Source of the DNA: Aeromonas rivipollensis
GTDB lineage: Bacteria; Pseudomonadota; Gammaproteobacteria; Enterobacterales; Aeromonadaceae
Length of the DNA: 64,000 nucleotides
Reading direction: 5' to 3'
Assembly (NCBI RefSeq): GCF_010974825.1
Contig: NZ_JAAILA010000017.1
Location: 1-64,000 of the forward strand
The position numbers and the translations under genes were made by a program. Positions 54,442-61,980 of this stretch are shown here, piece after piece; the first letter of the stretch is position 1, and each line of letters opens with the position of its first letter. The notes under the pieces are model-generated. The model ran no database searches. It worked only from the letters and a program-made list of their open reading frames with translations, and was not told where the DNA came from.

Positions 54442-54514
54442 GCCAAGGATCCCAGGCCAGCCCGCACTGGAGGGCGGCGCCTGCAGCACTGACTTGTCAT
54501 TCAGGGAGAGAGAC

Positions 54515-55363
54515 ATGCGTGTAGAACAACTGACCTGCCACATAGGCGCCGAATTGAGCAGTGTCAACCTGGCGGACGCCGTTCACGATGAGGGGCTGTT
54601 CGCCGAGATCCGTACCCTCTTGCTCAGGCACAGGGTGCTGTTTTTGCGCAAGCAGGATATCAGCCGCGCCGATCACGTGGCCTTCGCCCGCCGCTTCGGC
54701 GAGCTGGAGGATCACCCGGTGGCGGGCAGCGACCCGGAGAATCCCGGCCTGGTGCGCATCTACAAGTCCCCGGAGGTACCCAACGATCGCTACGAGAATG
54801 CCTGGCACACCGACGCCACCTGGCGCACCCAACCGCCCATGGGGTGCGTGCTGCGCTGCGTGGAGTGTCCGCCCGTGGGGGGCGACACCCTCTGGGCCAA
54901 CATGGTGGTGGCCTACGAGCAGCTGCCGGGGGAGATCAAGGAGAAGATCGCCGGCCTGCGTGCCCGTCACAGCATAGAGGCGAGCTTCGGGGCGGCCATG
55001 CCCATCGAGAAGCGGTTGGCCTTGAAGGCCCAGTTCCCGGATGCGGAGCACCCCGTGGTGCGCACCCACCCGGAGACAGACGAGAAGATCCTCTTCGTCA
55101 ACGCCTTCGCCACCCATCTCACCAATTTCCACACCCCGGCCCACGTGCGTGTCGGCCAGGACTACAGCATGGGGGGCAGCGATCTGCTGCGCTACCTGAT
55201 AAGCCAGGCCTATATCCCCGAGTATCAGGTGCGCTGGCGCTGGCAGCCGGGCAGCATCGCCATCTGGGACAATCGCAGCACCCAGCACTATGCCGCCATG
55301 GACTACCCCCCCAGCCATCGCAAGATGGAGCGGGCCGGGATCATGGGAGATACCCCCTTCTGA
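54515..55363 (+). CDS. TauD/TfdA-family Fe(II)/2-oxoglutarate dioxygenase
   Basis: A 282-residue protein with the iron triad His98, Asp100 (NAWHTDATW) and distal His258 (STQHYAAM), plus a conserved C-terminal arginine (HRKMERAG) for 2-oxoglutarate. Family members hydroxylate taurine, alkylsulfonates, sulfate esters, 2,4-D or gamma-butyrobetaine. A YeiH-type exporter gene downstream favours a sulfonate substrate; the BKACE gene next door would also fit a carnitine-type compound. GGGAGAG precedes the ATG at 54515. Substrate unproven. Confidence 0.88.
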   Translation: MRVEQLTCHIGAELSSVNLADAVHDEGLFAEIRTLLLRHRVLFLRKQDISRADHVAFARRFGELEDHPVAGSDPENPGLVRIYKSPEVPNDRYENAWHTDATWRTQPPMGCVLRCVECPPVGGDTLWANMVVAYEQLPGEIKEKIAGLRARHSIEASFGAAMPIEKRLALKAQFPDAEHPVVRTHPETDEKILFVNAFATHLTNFHTPAHVRVGQDYSMGGSDLLRYLISQAYIPEYQVRWRWQPGSIAIWDNRSTQHYAAMDYPPSHRKMERAGIMGDTPF

Positions 55364-55444
55364 TCAAACCCCGGGCCCCGCGCCCGGGAGAGATCACCAC
55401 GCCCGGCTCTTCATGGAAGGCCAGCCAATTTAAGGAATGAACAG

Positions 55445-56497
55445 ATGCAATTTTTTGACGATTCCCTGCACCCGGAAAACATGGAAAAGGTGGTCATCAC
55501 AGTGGCCCCCTACGGCCCAGAGTGGGCCCCTGGCGACTTCCCGGAAGACATTCCGGTGACCATGGAGGAGCAAGTCCAGAAGGCGGTGGAGTGCTTTGAT
55601 GCCGGCGCCACAGTGCTGCACCTGCACGTGCGCGAGCTGGACGGTACCGGCTCCAAGCGGCTGTCCAAGTTCAACGAGCTGATCGCCGGGGTGCGCAAGG
55701 CGGTGCCCGACATGATCATCCAGGTGGGGGGCTCCATCTCCTTCGCCCCGGAAGGGGAGGGGGAGGCGGCCAAGTGGCTCTCCGATGACACCCGTCACAT
55801 GCTGGCCGAGCTGACCCCGAAGCCGGATCAGGTCACTGTGGCCATCAACACCACCCAGATGAACATCATGGAGCTGCTCTACCCCGAGTACCTGTCGGGC
55901 ACCTCGCTGGCGAACCCCGCCTACCAGGCGGCCTATAGCGAGATGACGGTGCCGGCCGGCCCGGCCTGGGTGGCGGAACACCTCAAGCGACTGATGGCGA
56001 ATGGCATCCAGCCCCACTTCCAGCTGACCGGCATGCACGCCCTCGAGACCCTGGAGCGGCTGGTGCGCCGGGGTGTCTACATGGGGCCGCTCAACCTCAC
56101 CTGGATCGGCATCGGCGGCGGCTTTGACGGTCCCAACCCGTTCAACTTCATGAACTTCGTCCACCGTGCGCCGGACGGTGCCTGCGTCACCGCCGAGTCG
56201 CTGCTGAAAAACGTGCTGCCCTTCAACATGATGGCCATGGCCATGGGGCTGCACCCCCGCTGCGGCATAGAGGACACCATCATAGGTCAGCACGGCCAGC
56301 GCATGAGCTCGGTGGAGCAGATCCGCCAGTGCGTGCGGGTCGCCCACGAGCTGGGTCGCGAGGTAGCCAACGGCAAGGAGGCGCGCGCCATCTACCGCAT
56401 CGGCGTGCAGTACGACAGCGTGGAGGAGACGCTGCTGGCCAACGGCATGGCGCCGAACCGGACCCCTGGCCAAAAAGGAGTGCCACAACGGTCCTGA
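55445..56497 (+). CDS. Beta-keto acid cleavage enzyme (BKACE, DUF849)
   Basis: A 350-residue TIM-barrel enzyme of the BKACE family (KCE type). The metal-binding HLHVRELDG motif, GGSISFAPEGEGEA, the TGMHALETL stretch and the GIEDTIIGQHGQRM loop are visible. Known members split a beta-keto acid with acetyl-CoA into acetoacetate and a CoA ester; substrates include 3-keto-5-aminohexanoate and dehydrocarnitine. The downstream ScoAB pair could activate the acetoacetate. AAGGAATG lies just before the ATG. Substrate cannot be read from the sequence. Confidence 0.9.
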   Translation: MQFFDDSLHPENMEKVVITVAPYGPEWAPGDFPEDIPVTMEEQVQKAVECFDAGATVLHLHVRELDGTGSKRLSKFNELIAGVRKAVPDMIIQVGGSISFAPEGEGEAAKWLSDDTRHMLAELTPKPDQVTVAINTTQMNIMELLYPEYLSGTSLANPAYQAAYSEMTVPAGPAWVAEHLKRLMANGIQPHFQLTGMHALETLERLVRRGVYMGPLNLTWIGIGGGFDGPNPFNFMNFVHRAPDGACVTAESLLKNVLPFNMMAMAMGLHPRCGIEDTIIGQHGQRMSSVEQIRQCVRVAHELGREVANGKEARAIYRIGVQYDSVEETLLANGMAPNRTPGQKGVPQRS

Positions 56498-56504
56498 GCC
56501 AGAT

Positions 56505-56536
56505 GGGTCGCCGCAAAAATAGCGGGGCGGCGACCC
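56505..56536 (+). other. Hairpin between the BKACE and MFS genes
   Basis: Perfect 10-bp stem gggtcgccgc / gcggcgaccc with a 12-nt loop, 7 bp after the BKACE stop, without a T-run. It may be an intra-operon attenuator or an mRNA-stability element. Confidence 0.5.
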
Positions 56537-56687
56537 CCCAACACTGTTTGCCAAACGGCCTTGCGCCTTGCACTATGCAGCACGCAGGGTAACTGAGTGA
56601 TGAATCAATATTGTCTGGCCGGGGGCGTCTGCCGCCGGTCCGTTGACCGAAAAACCCAACCCAATTTGCAGTAGCGCGAGGGATTGT

Positions 56688-58013
56688 ATGGCTACGTATC
56701 ATATCGATGACGACCCAGAGGCCGGCAAGGTTGCCGTGCCCCGTCGTTATGCCTGGATAGTGTTTGCGCTGACCTTCGGTCTGCTCATCTCCGATTACAT
56801 GTCGCGTCAGGTGCTCAACGCCGTCTTCCCCATGCTCAAGGGGGAGTGGGCGCTATCCGACACCCAGCTGGGCCTGCTCAGCGGCATAGTGGCACTCATG
56901 GTCGGGCTCTTGACCTTTCCGCTCTCCCTGCTCGCCGATCGTTTCGGCCGGGTCAAGAGCCTGGCCATGATGGCCGCGCTCTGGAGCCTGGCGACCCTGG
57001 GCTGCGCCCTGGCCCAGGACTATGAGCAGATGTTCGTCGCCCGCTTCCTGGTGGGGGTGGGGGAGGCGGCCTACGGCAGCGTCGGCATCGCCGTGGTGGT
57101 CTCAGTGTTCCCGCGGGAGATGCGGGCCACCCTATCCGGCGCCTTCATCTCCGGCGGCATGTTCGGCTCTGTGCTCGGCATGGCCACCGGGGGCGTGCTG
57201 GCGCACTTCCTCGGCTGGCGCTGGGCCTTCGCCGGCATGGCCCTGTTCGGCCTGGTGCTGGCGGCCATCTATCCCCTCATCGTCAAGGAGGCGCGGATCT
57301 CCCAGACCAGCCGGGCGGCACGGGGGAGCACGGAGGCGGGCCGCAATCCCCTGCGCAGCCTCTACTCCAGCCGCTCGGTGATCTCGGCCTATGTGGGCAG
57401 CGGCCTGCAACTGTTCGTCGGCGGCACCGTCATCGTCTGGATGCCGAGCTATTTCAACCGCTACTACGGGCTGGACACGGACAAGGCGGGGCTCATGGCC
57501 GCCATCATAGTGCTGTGCAGCGGCGCCGGCATGATCCTCTGCGGCATGCTGAGCGATCGGCTGTGCCGCAACCGGCCGGATCGCAAGATAAGCCTGGCCA
57601 TCGGCTATTGCCTGGGGAGCTGCGCCCTGCTGTCGCTGGCGTTTGCCCTGCCATTCGGTCTGCCCCAGTTGCTCCTCATCGGTCTGGGCATGTTCATCGC
57701 CACCGGTACCTCGGGTCCCGCCGGTGCCATGGTGGCCAACCTCACCCACGCCAGCGTGCACGGCACGGCCTTTGCCACCCTGACCCTTGCCAACAACCTG
57801 CTCGGGCTGGCTCCTGGCCCCTTCATCACCGGCAAGGTGTCCGACCACATAGGCCTGGACAACGCCTTCCAGCTGGTGCCCCTCATCAGCGTCGCGGCGG
57901 CCGCCGTCTTCTTCTACGGCAAGCGCCACTACCACAAGGACGTGGCCCGGCTCGACGGTGACGCTGGCCGCCAGATCATCACTGGTCCCCAGGGCTCGGA
58001 GGTGAGGGCATGA
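56688..58013 (+). CDS. MFS transporter
   Basis: A 441-residue protein with 12 predicted membrane helices and the MFS loop motif LADRFGRVKSLAMM between helices 2 and 3. N-terminal VFALTFGLLISDYMSRQVLNA resembles transporters of organic anions or zwitterions. The neighbouring catabolic genes suggest it imports the pathway's substrate. The ATG at 56688 follows GAGGGAT; an in-frame start 15 codons earlier is less likely. Its stop overlaps the next gene by 4 bp (ATGA), so the two are coupled. Confidence 0.88.
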   Translation: MATYHIDDDPEAGKVAVPRRYAWIVFALTFGLLISDYMSRQVLNAVFPMLKGEWALSDTQLGLLSGIVALMVGLLTFPLSLLADRFGRVKSLAMMAALWSLATLGCALAQDYEQMFVARFLVGVGEAAYGSVGIAVVVSVFPREMRATLSGAFISGGMFGSVLGMATGGVLAHFLGWRWAFAGMALFGLVLAAIYPLIVKEARISQTSRAARGSTEAGRNPLRSLYSSRSVISAYVGSGLQLFVGGTVIVWMPSYFNRYYGLDTDKAGLMAAIIVLCSGAGMILCGMLSDRLCRNRPDRKISLAIGYCLGSCALLSLAFALPFGLPQLLLIGLGMFIATGTSGPAGAMVANLTHASVHGTAFATLTLANNLLGLAPGPFITGKVSDHIGLDNAFQLVPLISVAAAAVFFYGKRHYHKDVARLDGDAGRQIITGPQGSEVRA

Positions 58014-58993
58014 GAATCTGCATCGAGGTCTATGTCGATTTCATCTGCCCCTGGTGCCTCATCGGCAAACGCCAGCTGGCGCAGGCCCTGACCCAACTGC
58101 GGGCAGAGCGGCCCGAGGTGCAGGTCGATGTAAGCTGGCGCGGGGTGCAGCTGCTGCCCGCGCTGCCGGTGCAGGGGGAGGATTTTCACGACTTCTACCT
58201 GCGGCGCCTTGGCAGCGAACAGGCCATGGGCCTGCGTCAGGCCCAGGTGCGGCAGGCGGCGGCCAGCGTCGGCGTAGAGCTGGACTTTGGCAATATCCCC
58301 CGCATGCCGAACACGGCGGATGCCCACCGCCTGTGGCAACGGGCCTGCCAGCTGGGATCGCCGGCGCAGCTGGACGAGTTGCTGGAGTGGCTGTTCGCCT
58401 GCCACTTCCTGCACGGTGGGGATCTGGGGGATGGTGCTACCTTGCTGGGGCTGGCCGAGGCGGCGGGCTTTGGGTCCACCGATCTGGTGAGCAGCCTGCA
58501 GGGGGACGAGACTCCCTTCCACTGCGATCTGCCCGGGGCGGCCCAGCAGGGGGTGCCCAGCTTCGTGATGGGGAAGGGCTTGACTCTCAGCGGGGCCCAG
58601 CCGGTGGTGAAGCTGCTGGCCAGCCTGCGCCAGGCGCTGGATGCGGCGGCCGGGGCGACGGCTGCGCGTATCTTGGTGCCAGCCGAGCGGGTGCCTGAAC
58701 CGGGCAAACGTATCCTCATCGAGGCCCAGGGCAAGAGCCTGGTGCTGTTCAACGTCGATGGCCGCTTCCACGCCATCGACGACAGTTGCCCTCACCAGGG
58801 GGCCTCATTGTGCGGGGGGCGGCTGGAGGGGGAGGTGATCCAGTGCCTGGCCCACGGCCTGCGCTTCAACCTGACGACGGGGCTGCTGCTGAACTCGACC
58901 CAGCTCAGGGTCGGCCGCTACCCGGTCGAGCGGGAGGGAGAGGGGCTCGCCATCCTCATCCCATCCCGGGAGGTCAGCCCATGCTCACCCTGA
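58010..58993 (+). CDS. Fusion of DsbA/FrnE-type thioredoxin domain and Rieske [2Fe-2S] domain
   Basis: A 327-residue two-domain protein. Residues 1-215 are FrnE/DSBA-like (VYVDFICPWCLIGKRQL, with CPWC at 13-16). Residues about 225-320 are a Rieske-type ferredoxin with CPH at 260-262 and CLAH at 279-282, the CxH-x16-CxxH cluster ligands. No signal peptide is present, so it acts in the cytoplasm. A dithiol and an iron-sulfur cluster in one chain suggests electron or redox coupling. The start overlaps the MFS stop, and the end overlaps the YeiH-like start by 13 bp. Confidence 0.9.
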   Translation: MRICIEVYVDFICPWCLIGKRQLAQALTQLRAERPEVQVDVSWRGVQLLPALPVQGEDFHDFYLRRLGSEQAMGLRQAQVRQAAASVGVELDFGNIPRMPNTADAHRLWQRACQLGSPAQLDELLEWLFACHFLHGGDLGDGATLLGLAEAAGFGSTDLVSSLQGDETPFHCDLPGAAQQGVPSFVMGKGLTLSGAQPVVKLLASLRQALDAAAGATAARILVPAERVPEPGKRILIEAQGKSLVLFNVDGRFHAIDDSCPHQGASLCGGRLEGEVIQCLAHGLRFNLTTGLLLNSTQLRVGRYPVEREGEGLAILIPSREVSPCSP

Positions 58994-60000
58994 CCATGAC
59001 GGATCGCTATCAGCGGGTGCGATCCCTGGCCCCCGGCATGGCGGTCAGCATCACGGTGGCGGCCGCCGCCACCTTCCTCTCCGAACATTACGGCGCCCCC
59101 GTGCTGCTGTTTGCCCTGCTGCTCGGCATGGGGCTGAACTTCCTCTCCGCCGAGGGGACCTGCAAGGCGGGCATCGAATTCACCGCGCGCAGCGTGCTGC
59201 GCATCGGGGTCGCCCTGCTCGGCATGCGCATCACCCTGGGCCAGATCGCCGAGCTGGGCTGGATGCCGGTGCTGCTGGTGGTCACCCTGGTGGTGGTCAC
59301 CATCAGCCTCTCGGTGGTGGCGGCCAGGCTGATGGGATTCCAGCGGCTGTTCGGCATGCTGACCGGGGGGGCGACCGCCATCTGCGGCGCCTCCGCCGCC
59401 CTGGCCCTGGCCGCCTCCTTGCCCAATCACCCCCAGAAGGAGCGCGCTACCCTGTTCACCGTGATCGGGGTCTCGGTGCTCTCCACCCTGGCGATGATCC
59501 TCTACCCCATGATCGCCCGCTTCTTCGAGCTGACGCCGGTGGAGGCGGGGGTCTTCCTCGGCGCCACCATTCACGACGTCGCCCAGGTGGTGGGAGCCGG
59601 CTACAGCATGTCCACCGAGACCGGTGATGTGGCGACCGTGGTCAAGCTGATGCGGGTCGCCATGCTGCTGCCGGTGATCGTCGTCGCCGCCATGATCACC
59701 CGCAGGCGGGGGGCGGATCCCGCCTCTGGCAAGCGTCCGCCCCTGCTGCCCCTGTTTGCCGTCGGCTTCCTGGTGCTGGCCTGCATCAACAGCACAGGCT
59801 GGGTGCCCGTCCCGTTGCAGGAGGGGGTCAACGGCCTGTCACGCTGGTGCCTGGTGATCGCCATCGCCGCCATCGGCATGAAGACCCAGCTCAAGGAGCT
59901 GGCGGCGGTCGGCATCAAGCCCATCCTGCTGATGGTGGGGGAGACCGCCTTCCTGGTCGCCCTGGTGCTGACCCTGATGCATTGGGGCATCAAGCCTTAG
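58981..60000 (+). CDS. YeiH/UPF0324 family membrane protein (putative sulfate/sulfite exporter)
   Basis: A 339-residue protein with about ten membrane helices and family motifs: GVALLGMRITLGQIAELGW, TGGATAICGASAALALAA, GATIHDVAQVVGAGYSMS. The family is annotated as putative sulfate or sulfite exporter, mostly by association with sulfonate-degradation genes. With a TauD-type dioxygenase in the cluster this supports, but does not prove, sulfonate desulfonation. GGGAGGT precedes the ATG at 58981, which overlaps the previous gene. Confidence 0.88.
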   Translation: MLTLTMTDRYQRVRSLAPGMAVSITVAAAATFLSEHYGAPVLLFALLLGMGLNFLSAEGTCKAGIEFTARSVLRIGVALLGMRITLGQIAELGWMPVLLVVTLVVVTISLSVVAARLMGFQRLFGMLTGGATAICGASAALALAASLPNHPQKERATLFTVIGVSVLSTLAMILYPMIARFFELTPVEAGVFLGATIHDVAQVVGAGYSMSTETGDVATVVKLMRVAMLLPVIVVAAMITRRRGADPASGKRPPLLPLFAVGFLVLACINSTGWVPVPLQEGVNGLSRWCLVIAIAAIGMKTQLKELAAVGIKPILLMVGETAFLVALVLTLMHWGIKP

Positions 60001-60090
60001 GAAGGCCATGGATGCCGACTCAAAAAAAACAGCCATAAAACGAACGCGCCCCTGTGGCCAACGGACTAGCCAGAGAGCAGAGAGGTAGTT

Positions 60091-60792
60091 ATGAACAAGG
60101 TTTATCCCAGCGCCCAGGCCGCCCTGAGCGGCCTGGTGCAGGACGACATCACCATAGCCTCGGGGGGCTTCGGCCTGTGCGGCATCCCGGAGCGGCTCAT
60201 CGAGGCGCTGAAGGGGAGCGGCAAGGGCGGCTTCACCATCATCAGCAACAACTGCGGGGTGGATGACTTCGGGTTGGGACCGCTGCTCCACAGCCGCCAG
60301 ATAAAGAAGATGATCTCCTCCTACGTGGGGGGCAACAAGGAGTTCGAGCGCCAGTATCTCGCGGGGGAACTTGAGCTTGAGTTCACCCCCCAGGGGACGC
60401 TCGCCGAGAAGCTGAGGGCTGGCGGCGCTGGCATCCCCGCCTTCTTCACCCGCACCGGTTACGGGACGCTCATCGCCGAGGGCAAGGAGACCCGCCAGTT
60501 CGACGGCGAGTGGTATGTGATGGAGCTCGCCTTGACCGCCGACATCGCGCTGATCAAGGGTGCCAAGGCCGACAAGGCGGGCAACCTGATGTTCAACAAG
60601 ACGGCGCGCAACTTCAACCCGCTCTGTGCCAAGGCGGGGCGGGTCTGCGTCGCCGAGGTGGAGGAGATAGTCGAGGTGGGGGAGCTGGCCCCGGACGAGA
60701 TCCACCTGCCTGGCATCTATGTGCAGCGGCTGGTCTTGAACCCCGACCCCGAGAAACGCATCGAAGTGCGCACCGTCATGGAGAAAAACTGA
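60091..60792 (+). CDS. scoA: 3-oxoacid CoA-transferase subunit A
   Basis: A 233-residue alpha subunit of succinyl-CoA:3-oxoacid CoA-transferase. The glycine-rich [16 protein letters not shown] loop, [11 protein letters not shown], and [15 protein letters not shown] segments are typical. With ScoB it moves CoA from succinyl-CoA to acetoacetate. AGAGAGGTAG precedes the ATG. It follows the YeiH-type gene by 90 bp. An echo copy of the ScoB start lies between it and scoB. Confidence 0.94.
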   Translation: MNKVYPSAQAALSGLVQDDITIASGGFGLCGIPERLIEALKGSGKGGFTIISNNCGVDDFGLGPLLHSRQIKKMISSYVGGNKEFERQYLAGELELEFTPQGTLAEKLRAGGAGIPAFFTRTGYGTLIAEGKETRQFDGEWYVMELALTADIALIKGAKADKAGNLMFNKTARNFNPLCAKAGRVCVAEVEEIVEVGELAPDEIHLPGIYVQRLVLNPDPEKRIEVRTVMEKN

Positions 60793-60793
60793 C

Positions 60794-60883
60794 ATGCTCT
60801 GGACCCGTGAAGAGTTGGCGCAGTACATCCCCCAGGAGCTTCTATTGGCTTTCTTTTTCCAACCGTGCGCAGCGAGGAACTAA
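60794..60883 (+). CDS. Echo leader ORF: partial duplicate of the ScoB start, 29 codons
   Basis: It begins 1 bp after the scoA stop and reads MLWTREELAQYIPQELLLAF, resembling the ScoB start ([16 protein letters not shown]) offset by exactly 93 bp. It then diverges and stops three bases before the scoB ATG. GGAG precedes its start. Unlike the yccS copies, most differences are nonsynonymous, so it is either older or unconstrained. Expression is unknown. Confidence 0.5.
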   Translation: MLWTREELAQYIPQELLLAFFFQPCAARN

Positions 60884-60886
60884 ATC

Positions 60887-61516
60887 ATGGCCTGGACCCG
60901 TGAAGAGATGGCGCAGCGCGCCGCACAGGAGCTGCAAGATGGCTTCTACGTCAATCTGGGGATCGGCCTGCCGACCCTGGTGGCCAACTATATCCCGGAC
61001 GGCATGGAGGTGTGGCTGCAGAGCGAGAACGGTCTGCTCGGCATAGGCCCCTTCCCGAGCGAGGCCGAGCTGGACCCGGATCTCATCAACGCCGGCAAGC
61101 AGACCATTACCACACTGCCCGGCAGCAGCTTCTTCGACAGCGCCGAGAGTTTTGCCATGATCCGCGGCGGCCACATCAACCTGGCCCTGCTCGGGGCCAT
61201 GCAGGTCTCCGAGCGCGGGGATCTCGCCAACTGGATGATCCCGGGCAAGATGGTCAAGGGCATGGGGGGGGCCATGGATCTGGTGGCCGGGGTCAAGCGG
61301 GTGGTGGTGCTGATGGAGCACTGCGCCAAGGGGGGGGAGCACAAGATACTGGAGTGGTGCTCCCTGCCGCTGACCGGGGTCGGCGTGGTGGATCGCATCA
61401 TCAGCGATCTCGCCGTGCTGGACGTGACCCCGAACGGCCTTCGCCTGGTGGAGCTGGCCCCCGGCATCGAGTTCGAGGCGCTGCAAGCCGCCACCGGCTG
61501 CGCCATAGCGCGCTGA
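60887..61516 (+). CDS. scoB: 3-oxoacid CoA-transferase subunit B
   Basis: A 209-residue beta subunit. The catalytic glutamate is in [27 protein letters not shown] and [14 protein letters not shown] are also conserved. Together with ScoA it activates acetoacetate to acetoacetyl-CoA. GAGGAAC precedes the ATG at 60887. In this cluster it would recycle acetoacetate from the BKACE reaction. A hairpin follows. Confidence 0.95.
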   Translation: MAWTREEMAQRAAQELQDGFYVNLGIGLPTLVANYIPDGMEVWLQSENGLLGIGPFPSEAELDPDLINAGKQTITTLPGSSFFDSAESFAMIRGGHINLALLGAMQVSERGDLANWMIPGKMVKGMGGAMDLVAGVKRVVVLMEHCAKGGEHKILEWCSLPLTGVGVVDRIISDLAVLDVTPNGLRLVELAPGIEFEALQAATGCAIAR

Positions 61517-61530
61517 CGCTTAGCCATCCA

Positions 61531-61556
61531 CGGGGAGGGCGCTCGCGCACTCCCCG
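61531..61556 (+). terminator. Terminator-like hairpin after scoB
   Basis: Stem cggggag / ctccccg with a 12-nt loop and a loose T-rich tail (tattgtttc), 14 bp after scoB. It probably separates the DUF1302 unit from the upstream genes. Confidence 0.6.
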
Positions 61557-61980
61557 CTATTGTTTCTCGCCATCTACGTCTCTTGCCCCTTGGCTATCCT
61601 GCACAAACCCGTCGCCTCCCGCTTGTCTCCATCTCCTGTTCCCTTCGCGGCTTTTCTGTCGCCCAGATCACGGTTCTCAGCTGAACAAGGGCTGTATGGG
61701 GCCGGTCGTCGACGAGCGAATCCCGCGCCAGCCGCGGGATGCAGCCGCTGTCACCAAATGAAAAGTGACTGACGTTCAATGGCAAGCGCGCCCCTGGAGC
61801 TAGGCCTTACAGTCGGCACTAAGAACACAGAGCGCACTCGGACAAGCGAAACACGGGGGAGGCAACCGGCCAATGGCCAGCTTGCCAAATCCGGCGAAAC
61901 GCCCCGGCCAGCGCCATAAAAAAGCCAACGGAAACGGCAACAAAAATAACAAAACGACGACAACACTCGGAGAGACTGTA
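61557..61980 (+). other. Promoter and leader region of the DUF1302 gene
   Basis: About 420 bp with no gene. It contains the 31-bp motif at 61758-61788 shared with the start of the cluster, and a short inverted repeat near 61722-61742 (atcccgcg / cgcgggat). The long leader from about 61790 has no strong structure I could see. Confidence 0.5.
61758..61788 (+). promoter_or_regulatory. Second copy of the 31-bp promoter motif
   Basis: atgaaaagtgactg then atggcaagcg 21 bp later, matching the site at 53360-53390 in 24 of 31 positions with identical spacing. Shared position upstream of two transcription units suggests one regulator, not in the window. Confidence 0.6.
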
